From the NCBI GenBank assembly GCA_021323355.1, contig JAJONK010000157.1:1-8101 (forward strand): DNA of 8,101 bases, read 5' to 3'. The DNA is from Deltaproteobacteria bacterium. GTDB lineage: Bacteria; Desulfobacterota; Binatia; UBA9968. Of the stretch, positions 1-6,264 are shown in pieces. The position numbers were made by a program, and so were the translations under genes. Under the pieces are notes generated by a model that had not been told where the DNA came from, made no database searches, and was given only the letters and a program-made list of their open reading frames with translations. Numbering within the stretch: position 1 is the stretch's first letter; each line of letters starts with the position of its first letter.

Positions 1-2980
1 GATTAAGATATTCTTTCCTGTCAAACTTGATGGTTTGTGCTGGGATCACTGTAGTATCTAATGCTGGAATATCCAAATCTCTCTTGGACAATTCTACCCC
101 TCCAAAAATTTCACTTGTGAGTTTTTGATCGATCGCCGCTCCGTAACGCCAAGCCTCTGTGACGATTGGATCATCAAAGAATTGATTAAATCCTGCGATT
201 TGCGTCGGCTCGAGTGTCTGATCCACAATTAGCGTTCTCTTTAAAATCCTTGACACACCAGCGCGAAGGGAAGTCCCTGAAAGCGGAGTCCACGCAATTC
301 CCAATTTAGGATTGAACTGCGTCTCATCCCCACCTGGAATGTTGGCAGGATCGCCCTTTATATAATCAACGCTTGCGCCCGCAACTAAGCTAACATCCCT
401 TAATAAATTTATGTTTCCATAGACATACGAATTGAAGTGCTGAACGCCAGTGTCGGTGCTTGTTCGTATATCATCTAAAGGTGGAGGAAAAACTGTCACT
501 GATCTTGTGCGCAGTCTTTCATTAATGTCGAAATAACCTAAACCGGTCCTCAAATTTAAGTACTGCGAACGGAACAGATGCTGGAGTTCGAGACTAAAAG
601 CCTCTTGAGGCCTCTTAATGTCTCCGAGAAGAAGAGTAGGGAAAGGAGGCGATTCATCTCTCGTCGTCGTATCTCTATCTTGAAACATGAATGAGCCAAG
701 GAGGATTGAATCTCGTGAAAGGGAGTGACGTCCACCTAAACGGAAACTATAGCTATCCATTCTATCAGTCAGGCCAGGAGAGAAGTCCTCCGGAAAAAAC
801 TTCTGTTGAAGATCGCCGCGCCTGTTGTCTCTGTGGCGAAACTCACCTTGAATGCTTGTCTGAGGAGAGAGTTCCATTTGTAAGAAGGCATTGGCGATGG
901 CGTCTCTTTGATCAGCATTTCTTCGCCAGCCGTCTGTTTGAAAATGAAAGCCGCCGAGGCTGAACGCTGCCTTGTTATAGATCCCGGAGAGAACACCTTC
1001 ACCCGCATACGTCTTATTTTCACCCGCAAGGCCGGTTGTCTGAAACGTCACCCCGTTCCGATTAAACAACGGATGAAACTCATTGAATGAGAGAGCTGCT
1101 GGCCCCTGCGCGCCGATGAGGAACAAATTGCTTTCGGCAAGAGACGGCTGGATCGGTGTCATGTTGAGCGGTTGAAGCAATTGAGATTGCAGCAGCTCGC
1201 TTACCCTGGCGATCTCGTGGCGCGGCAAGACAGAGTAGGAGTCCGCTAGAAAACGGTGCGCGGAAAAATTCGTAGGATCGGTGTTGACCGACTTCCATCC
1301 CTCTACCAGAGCGAGCTGCTGAAAACCTAAATCGCTGTAGATCCGACTTAGCGCTGCGCTGCGGGCGGCGAGATCCGCATCGAGCAAGAGACGCGACCGA
1401 TAAACCGCGCGATTGTCGTTCAGCTCAATGGCTTTCTCCATGTCCTGTAAGGCCTCGACCGGGCGGTTCGTGGTTTGCTTGAGAATGGCATCGTAGAAAT
1501 ATGGGGTCGGATCCCTCGGATCCAACCCTTTGGACGTTTCGTACTGATCAGCCGCTTGTTTGTCTCTTTTCTCCTCGAAATAAGCTTTGCCCAAATAGCT
1601 GCGGACTAGAGCATTCTGAGGATCCAAGCTTACGGCTATTTCTATTTCCCTTCTTCCCTCTTGCAGATCGCCTTCGCGAATCTTTGCTAAACCTAATCCA
1701 AGTCGAGGAAGCGGGTCAGCCTGATCGAGCACGGTGGCTCTCTCGAAAGCCTTCTTCGCTTCTTCGGTATTGACCCGGGTTAAAAAGGCAAAGCCTAAGA
1801 CTGTCTGCGTTCTTGATAGATTTGGATCTAGTGCAACAGCTCGTTCAGCGGCTTTCAGAGCTTCATCGAGATCGCCGAAAGACAGCCAGACCTCAGCCAA
1901 ACGAGCCCAGGCAAGGGCATTCTCGGAATCTAATTGCGTTGCTTGTTGCAGGCTGCTCAAGGCGCCATCGATATCGAAATTCGCCTGCTGGGCATAAGAA
2001 AGCGAGATGCGTGGGGAAGCCGATTGCGGATCAGCCGTGGCAGCTCTTTGTGCCAGAGCAAGTGCGTTTTCCTTTTCGTTTTGGACCACTGCGATAATCG
2101 ACTGAAGCGAGAGGGCATTGCTGTCGTTCGGGTTTAAACTCAGTGCCCGTTCGATGTCCTGACTTGCCTCATCGACCCGACCAACGGCCAGCAGCAACGC
2201 GGCTCGGTACGCAAAGAAGCGCGGCTCGTTCAGCGTAGCCGGAACTGCTTGAATGCTATCGAAGGCGGCTTGCAAATCACCTCTGATGTAAGCCTCGATC
2301 GAAGTTCGAACCATCCCCCGCCAATCCGGACCGGCTGGAAAATCCTCGGCGCGGAAATAAAGCGTCGGCAGATAGTACAATGCCCAGCGAACCGCATCAT
2401 CAGGACTAATCCTGACCGTCAGTATCGGCGCTCTGCCTTGCTCAGCGATTGCTGTCTGACCGCTAACAAGAGTCAGCATACCGACTGGATTCGAGGCCAG
2501 TACCGTTCCTTCGAAGATGCTGATCAAGGTTCGAGTAGCGTCAACGAGTACAAAGCCCTCGGTTCCCTCGACTCCGGCATTGACAAACGGTGTCTGTATC
2601 TCGAGATTACGAGAGACACGGCTGAAGAAGTACAGAGCACCCGCAAGCAATTCTACGAGTGCGGTTCTTTGCTCTTTGATTCCTCCCAAAGTGACGGTGC
2701 TATTTTGATCGAGACGCAAAACCGGTTGATTGGCAAAGGCAACATCAGCCCGGCTTCTCTGACCAACCTGGATGCGGTCACCGGGGCAATAGAGGTCGCC
2801 TAAATGAGCCTGCTGCCACTGCGCCTGCCCTGCGCGCCTCACCTGAACGTTCCCCTGGACCGAAACCATCTTCACTAGCCAGGGATCGCAAAACATACCC
2901 GCCGAGGATCTCGTCGGGTAACATACGGCCGAAACGGCGGCCGTAAGGAGGATTACTTTCGGCGAACAGAGAAGACGCAT
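1..2980 (-). CDS. FecR-TPR-outer-membrane beta-barrel protein (3' end cut by window edge)
   Basis: The frame is open for 993 codons from the ATG at 2980 to the left edge, and I read it by hand without a frameshift. Residues 1-27 are a Sec signal peptide (basic start, hydrophobic core, SSA|G cleavage). The Val before Cys20 argues against a lipobox. Residues about 38-165 are a FecR domain, with the typical TPFVNAGVEGTEGFV segment at 130-144. Residues about 225-590 hold nine or ten TPR units, the clearest at 355-386 (AWARLAEVW then ALDPN). From about 632 onward come alternating amphipathic strands with many Tyr/Phe/Gly, starting with FNEFHPLF, typical of TonB-receptor or porin barrels. I see no plug domain or TonB box between TPRs and barrel. 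The start is fixed by AGGAG at 2991-2995, inside the end of the cyclase gene, with 10 nt to the ATG and a 4-nt gap between genes, so translational coupling is likely. The product should sit in the outer membrane with FecR and TPRs in the periplasm. The ligand is unknown, and an export-channel role as in BcsC or PgaA is an alternative. Confidence 0.9.
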   Translation of the reverse strand, partial: MRLLCSPKVILLTAAVSAVCYPTRSSAGMFCDPWLVKMVSVQGNVQVRRAGQAQWQQAHLGDLYCPGDRIQVGQRSRADVAFANQPVLRLDQNSTVTLGGIKEQRTALVELLAGALYFFSRVSRNLEIQTPFVNAGVEGTEGFVLVDATRTLISIFEGTVLASNPVGMLTLVSGQTAIAEQGRAPILTVRISPDDAVRWALYYLPTLYFRAEDFPAGPDWRGMVRTSIEAYIRGDLQAAFDSIQAVPATLNEPRFFAYRAALLLAVGRVDEASQDIERALSLNPNDSNALSLQSIIAVVQNEKENALALAQRAATADPQSASPRISLSYAQQANFDIDGALSSLQQATQLDSENALAWARLAEVWLSFGDLDEALKAAERAVALDPNLSRTQTVLGFAFLTRVNTEEAKKAFERATVLDQADPLPRLGLGLAKIREGDLQEGRREIEIAVSLDPQNALVRSYLGKAYFEEKRDKQAADQYETSKGLDPRDPTPYFYDAILKQTTNRPVEALQDMEKAIELNDNRAVYRSRLLLDADLAARSAALSRIYSDLGFQQLALVEGWKSVNTDPTNFSAHRFLADSYSVLPRHEIARVSELLQSQLLQPLNMTPIQPSLAESNLFLIGAQGPAALSFNEFHPLFNRNGVTFQTTGLAGENKTYAGEGVLSGIYNKAAFSLGGFHFQTDGWRRNADQRDAIANAFLQMELSPQTSIQGEFRHRDNRRGDLQQKFFPEDFSPGLTDRMDSYSFRLGGRHSLSRDSILLGSFMFQDRDTTTRDESPPFPTLLLGDIKRPQEAFSLELQHLFRSQYLNLRTGLGYFDINERLRTRSVTVFPPPLDDIRTSTDTGVQHFNSYVYGNINLLRDVSLVAGASVDYIKGDPANIPGGDETQFNPKLGIAWTPLSGTSLRAGVSRILKRTLIVDQTLEPTQIAGFNQFFDDPIVTEAWRYGAAIDQKLTSEIFGGVELSKRDLDIPALDTTVIPAQTIKFDRKEYLN

Positions 2981-2984
2981 AACT

Positions 2985-5231
2985 CTATTTCTCCTCTACG
3001 GAAATCACACCCTCCCACATCTCGGGGGGAGTTGTTCGATACTGTTTGCACAGGTTGATATAAAACTGCGGCAAACGATCCCCTGACTGCATCTCGGCAC
3101 ACCTGCAAAACTCTTCTTCGGCCTGGGTCCAACACTGCCTATAGAAGTCGTGGAGCGCCTCCAAGAATAGCTTGCAAGCTTTTTCTTTTCCCTCCCCAGC
3201 TTCGCCCAGCCGGCCAAGTAATTCGTAAACGGTCAGCGGCTGAGCCTTTCCTCTGAGCCGAAAACATCCGGCTTTTCTAGTGAGAAAACCATCAAGGCGA
3301 TGGACCACATCTTCGGAGACAAGCGTTTGGGTGCCCAACATCTTATTGAGATTGTCGAGTCTGGAAGCTGCATTGACCGTGTCTCCGGTAGGACCGTATT
3401 CGTAATGATCTCCAGCACCGATGTTGCCCAAAAATACCTGTCCGGCATGGATCCCGATTCGAGTAGGAAGTCTCGAGCCGAAGGACTGATTGAAAGCGCT
3501 GACCGCATCGGCAATCCCCAGGGCGGCAGTACACGCCTGTTTACAGAGTGCAGGCTCCGGCCGATTCGCTTTCCAAATTGCGAGAATCGAATCGCCTTTC
3601 AGATCGGTGATCAAGCCGCCGCTTTTTTTGATCGGCTCAAACACGGCCTCGAAATACTGGTGCATTAACTCGCTTAACGCTTGCGGACTGAGATTTTCCG
3701 ACACACTGCTGTATCCGGCGATATCGGTAAATAGACAGACGCCGTATACCGTCTGGCCGCCTCTGCGCAGATCCACTCTATTATTGACGATTAGATCGAC
3801 CATCTCGGTGGGCACGTAAAAGCCAAATGCCTTTCGGATGTTGCGCCGCTCCCGGTTGGTCTCGAGTAAATTCCATAGCACCGCGCCAAAGAAGGCCATG
3901 GGTGTCTGCAGGAAGAGAGGAACGATAATCGGATACCAAACGCTGTTGCTTTCAAACTGATACTCGACTGAGGTTATCATCAAAACGCTAGCGATGAGTA
4001 CGCACAGGGCAGCGACGAGCGTGCTCGTCAACCGGCAGACGACTCCGACAAGAATACCCCAAGCGAGAATGGTCAGGACGTTATCTCGCGCAGCGGCGGG
4101 TTTTATGTAGTCGTTGTCGAGCAAGTTGGAAAAAGCGGTTGCACCGATCTCCACGCCGCTGAGAAACACGCCGTTGGCTTGTGAGAAGACGGTATAGAAG
4201 CTGTCTTCTCTCTCTGAAATCAACGTTTCAGACATTCCAACAAAAACGACTTTGCCTTTCAGGTCCAGATCCTCGCCTTCTGGTGAATCTTCACCGAGCC
4301 GCAACGCGCGATGTAATGGAATGGTGGCGACCGTGCGAGGCGGGCCGTAGTAGTTCAAATAGCGCTTAGAAGTACCACCGTATAAGTCCACCAATGACCT
4401 TAAAAACTCATGCTTCTTAGCATCGGGTTCTCGGACAACCAGACGCTTCAGCTCTGCTAGCATCTGCTGGTAAATCCACGGCTTGGTTTCAAAGAGCTGC
4501 CGAACAGTTTTAATGAACGTCACGACGTCGTTGTGCTCGAGCGCCGCCACGTTGTTAGGAAAGTTCGTGGTATGGTCAGGGCCTAGCTTCTCCAGCAAGT
4601 TACGGAACTCCGCGCAGACCTCCGAAGCATAGATGTGGAACGCTACGACTGGAAACGTCGGCGTATCTCCAGCATCAGGCTGAAATGTCCAATAATAATT
4701 TACTCTGACGGGGAGCCTGGGAAGAACGAACGGAGCTGTCGCAACGGCAGCGTCCGAAAGAGCTGCAACCGGTCTTATAGTCTTGACCAGGCGGTGTTCA
4801 CCCTGTGTCGAGTTAAAGATGTCGCTAGCGGAAAATTCCTTCGCTCGCAGTGGCTCCGCGAGTATAACGTTGGAAGCTTTGCTTAGCGCTGTAGCGAGCA
4901 AGTGGTCCTCGGACAACGATCGCGGTTCGATAAAATAAACATCGAAAATGATAATCCGAGCCCCTTGCGCAACCAGTTTTTCGATCAGTCGAGCATGGAT
5001 TGAACGATCCCATCGCGCTGGGTTTCCGGAAACGTTGAGAGACTCCGAGGACTCTTTGTCGATGCTCACCACTACGGCTTCGGACGGTGGTTTTCTCGGC
5101 CCCCTAAGTTTAAACAAAACGGCCAGACCTAAGTCTTCCTCGGTTTTATTTACCCAAGGAACGAAACTTAAGAGCACACCGAATATCCCGATTGCAACGC
5201 CAAAATATGCTGCTTGACGAAGTCGGAGCAT
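2985..5231 (-). CDS. CHASE2-domain class III adenylate/guanylate cyclase
   Basis: A complete 748-residue inner-membrane receptor cyclase, expected to convert a purine NTP to a cyclic nucleotide. TM1 is at about 7-26. A periplasmic CHASE2 domain spans about 28-375 (VVVSIDKESS at 53-62, KVVFVGMSE at 327-335), with a helical insertion at about 200-290. Three more TM helices lie at about 386-454. The cytoplasmic catalytic domain spans about 490-672. Metal-binding Asp503 (FTDIAGYS) and Asp547 (KGDSILAIW) are present, as are transition-state Asn620 and Arg624 (VNAASR). The positions that normally choose the purine are unusual: Asp543 where a Lys is usual and Gly613 where Thr or Asp is usual, so ATP versus GTP cannot be called. 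Residues about 673-748 form a TPR-like tail ending in a Trp-Glu-Gly-Val segment, as I recall for other proteobacterial CHASE2 cyclases. The ATG at 5231 is the first start after an in-frame stop, and its ribosome-binding site is weak. The next gene follows after 4 nt. Confidence 0.96.
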   Translation of the reverse strand: MLRLRQAAYFGVAIGIFGVLLSFVPWVNKTEEDLGLAVLFKLRGPRKPPSEAVVVSIDKESSESLNVSGNPARWDRSIHARLIEKLVAQGARIIIFDVYFIEPRSLSEDHLLATALSKASNVILAEPLRAKEFSASDIFNSTQGEHRLVKTIRPVAALSDAAVATAPFVLPRLPVRVNYYWTFQPDAGDTPTFPVVAFHIYASEVCAEFRNLLEKLGPDHTTNFPNNVAALEHNDVVTFIKTVRQLFETKPWIYQQMLAELKRLVVREPDAKKHEFLRSLVDLYGGTSKRYLNYYGPPRTVATIPLHRALRLGEDSPEGEDLDLKGKVVFVGMSETLISEREDSFYTVFSQANGVFLSGVEIGATAFSNLLDNDYIKPAAARDNVLTILAWGILVGVVCRLTSTLVAALCVLIASVLMITSVEYQFESNSVWYPIIVPLFLQTPMAFFGAVLWNLLETNRERRNIRKAFGFYVPTEMVDLIVNNRVDLRRGGQTVYGVCLFTDIAGYSSVSENLSPQALSELMHQYFEAVFEPIKKSGGLITDLKGDSILAIWKANRPEPALCKQACTAALGIADAVSAFNQSFGSRLPTRIGIHAGQVFLGNIGAGDHYEYGPTGDTVNAASRLDNLNKMLGTQTLVSEDVVHRLDGFLTRKAGCFRLRGKAQPLTVYELLGRLGEAGEGKEKACKLFLEALHDFYRQCWTQAEEEFCRCAEMQSGDRLPQFYINLCKQYRTTPPEMWEGVISVEEK
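2991..2996 (-). promoter_or_regulatory. Shine-Dalgarno GAGGAG for the FecR-TPR-barrel gene
   Basis: GAGGAG on the minus strand lies inside the last codons of the cyclase gene and 10 nt before the ATG at 2980. It decides the start of the FecR gene. Because it is read by ribosomes finishing the cyclase, it points to coupled expression of the two proteins. Confidence 0.7.
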
Positions 5232-5504
5232 TTGCGAATCCGGGGTAGTTAAATGTTAGGACCGTAATCCACAACAGGACCTGCGAGACTCAGTCCTAGC
5301 AACGGCGGGTCCGTTCCCATTAGGATTTAGAGCTATGCTCATGGCGCGCGTGCTAATTCAATCCGGCTATGTTCATTGAAAAGCAACCGGCAAAGAGCAA
5401 AGCTTTCACAGCATCTGATTAGTGACATCGCCATCCACATGGCCGAACCGCAAGCAGAACCAAGAGGTGAGGAAGGATATAGTACTGCGCGCGGTTTTAA
5501 GCAA
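5232..5504. other. Gene-free leader upstream of the cyclase operon
   Basis: No convincing coding frame is visible. The stretch should contain the promoter of the minus-strand cyclase operon, but I find only poor -35/-10 pairs and do not call one. Two short inverted repeats lie close together: AGGAC(C)TG at 5276-5283 with CAGTCCT at 5291-5297 (7 bp, one bulged C), and AACGG/CCGTT at 5301-5315 (5 bp, loop CGGGT). They would fold in the 5' leader of the operon transcript. No known riboswitch motif is recognised. Confidence 0.4.
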
Positions 5505-5545
5505 GTTCAATAGTTCGGGGGGAGGGTAAAACCCTCCCCTTGAAC
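5505..5545 (-). terminator. GC-rich hairpin, probable terminator of the small secreted-protein gene
   Basis: Eight perfect G/C-rich pairs are visible: GGGGAGGG at 5519-5526 with CCCTCCCC at 5532-5539, around the loop TAAAA. A further 6-bp arm, GTTCAA (5505-5510) with TTGAAC (5540-5545), can extend it, leaving an 8-nt bulge. It starts 16 nt after the stop of the small gene at 5562 and lies before the cyclase operon, so it likely ends the small transcript. No clean T-run follows on either strand, so it could instead be an mRNA-stabilising or attenuating hairpin. Confidence 0.5.
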
Positions 5546-5561
5546 TCTTCGGCTCATCGTC

Positions 5562-5861
5562 TCAATCACCGTCGGCGAAGTAGCCGCGCATAAGCAGCTG
5601 TCTCTGAGAGCGGATCTCATCTAATCCCAGCGGATCATGATCGCACGAGCCGTAGAAATCGATGCTGTTGCCGGCGCTTTCATTCAGCACCGGGTTGCTG
5701 GAGAATAGTGACTCTTCGCTGATCGGGGGAAACTTCAAGTGGCAGTAGCTCGTGGTTTCGGCAGGCACTTTGAGCATCAGTTCCTGACTGCCCACTGTCG
5801 GCACTCCCCAGAACAATGTCGAAGAGATAATCAAGTTGGTTAGAAGCGATATAGTTTTCAT
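5562..5861 (-). CDS. Small secreted protein of unknown function (99 aa)
   Basis: I do not recognise a named family. The start chosen is the ATG at 5861 because AAAGGAGGTGA lies at 5867-5877 with 8 nt between GGAGG and the ATG, and because the product then begins with a signal peptide (MKTISLLTNLIISSTLFWGV, cleavage near residue 25 in VGSQE). The frame is open upstream to an ATG at 5981, but those 40 residues are charged, have no signal peptide and bury the ribosome site, so I discard them. The mature part is about 74 residues, soluble and acidic, with two Cys: C40 in SYCHLKFPP and C73 in YGSCDHDPLG. Each lies next to His/Asp, which allows either a disulfide or metal binding. It ends in an Arg/Gln-rich segment and FADGD. 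It is expected in the periplasm or outside the cell. A strong hairpin separates it from the cyclase operon, so it is probably a single-gene transcript. Confidence 0.8.
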   Translation of the reverse strand: MKTISLLTNLIISSTLFWGVPTVGSQELMLKVPAETTSYCHLKFPPISEESLFSSNPVLNESAGNSIDFYGSCDHDPLGLDEIRSQRQLLMRGYFADGD

Positions 5862-5866
5862 CTTTC

Positions 5867-5877
5867 TCACCTCCTTT
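5867..5877 (-). promoter_or_regulatory. Near-perfect Shine-Dalgarno of the small secreted-protein gene
   Basis: AAAGGAGGTGA is almost fully complementary to the 16S rRNA 3' end, with 8 nt from GGAGG to the ATG at 5861. It is by far the strongest ribosome site in the window. It decides the start and suggests high translation of the small protein. Confidence 0.85.
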
Positions 5878-5911
5878 CTGTTCAAGTTTTCACTTCCTGC
5901 AGCTTCTTTAG

Positions 5912-5927
5912 TGCATCGGTTGTGCCA
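5912..5927 (-). promoter_or_regulatory. Candidate sigma-54 (-24/-12) promoter
   Basis: On the minus strand the 16-mer TGGCACAACCGATGCA matches the sigma-54 pattern TGGCACG-N4-TTGCW. The -24 GG and -12 GC are separated by exactly 10 nt, TGGCAC is intact, and TTGC is ATGC. Transcription would begin near 5901, giving a leader of about 40 nt that contains the strong ribosome site. A sigma-54 promoter needs an enhancer-binding activator, and none is encoded in this window. A single match of this kind can be chance. Confidence 0.45.
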
Positions 5928-6264
5928 TTTGCCTAAAGGCTTCTGTGGGCATCGTACCCGGCCAGTTTCTTCGGCTTTCAACTAATGGGCGGCTGAAATG
6001 ACTGCCTAAACGATATTGCGTGATACTTTTGGATACCGCAGCGTGTCTATCAGTATGCTAACGATACAAATACTAGCAACAAAGTTTACATAGCAGATCG
6101 TTTCCCTAACCGTCCATTTCAGTTGAAGCGATTAGACCTGACAGTTCGGTGCGTGATCCCGTCTTATCTAGGGAAACGTCAGACTCAGGGCAGTTGACAT
6201 CGAAGGCTGTAGTAAATTACGTTCCCGGAGGACAAAGTGCTAATCAGATCAGGGAAGGATACGT
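5928..6264. other. Divergent gene-free region between the small-protein and hydrolase genes
   Basis: No credible coding frame is visible. It should hold control sequences for the plus-strand hydrolase and perhaps upstream activator sites for the minus-strand small gene. What stands out is the perfect 10-bp inverted repeat listed separately and the AAGGA ribosome site at 6255-6259. Otherwise I see nothing recognisable. Confidence 0.5.
6099..6178. repeat. Perfect 10-bp inverted repeat with 60-bp spacer
   Basis: CGTTTCCCTA at 6099-6108 and TAGGGAAACG at 6169-6178 are exact reverse complements, separated by 60 bp. They lie about 90-165 bp upstream of the hydrolase start. Spacing near six helical turns would suit two regulator sites brought together by looping. 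A long hairpin or the ends of a decayed element are other readings. Confidence 0.55.

Noticed and set aside
691..963. Short plus-strand and minus-strand frames across 691-2137
   Set aside because: All are shadows of the continuous 993-codon minus-strand gene, which reads through without a stop.
2249..2803. 184-codon plus-strand open frame
   Set aside because: Lies wholly antisense to the FecR/TPR coding region, which has domain evidence over the same bases. No ribosome site or recognisable motif.
2920..2922. Lipoprotein processing at Cys20 of the FecR protein
   Set aside because: The residue before the Cys is Val, which does not fit a lipobox. An SSA|G signal peptidase I site follows at residue 27.
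5289..5300. CTCAGTCCTAG resembling the spacer of a widely used synthetic promoter family
   Set aside because: No matching -35 or -10 hexamers flank it, and it is part of a local inverted repeat. The likeness is chance.
5862..5981. N-terminal extension of the small secreted protein to the ATG at 5981
   Set aside because: Would hide the signal peptide 40 residues inside the protein and place the near-perfect Shine-Dalgarno and the sigma-54-like site inside coding sequence.
6194..6222. TTGACA as a -35 box for the hydrolase gene
   Set aside because: The -35 is perfect, but the hexamer 17 bp on is TTACGT, a poor -10. The better TAAATT is only 13 bp away.
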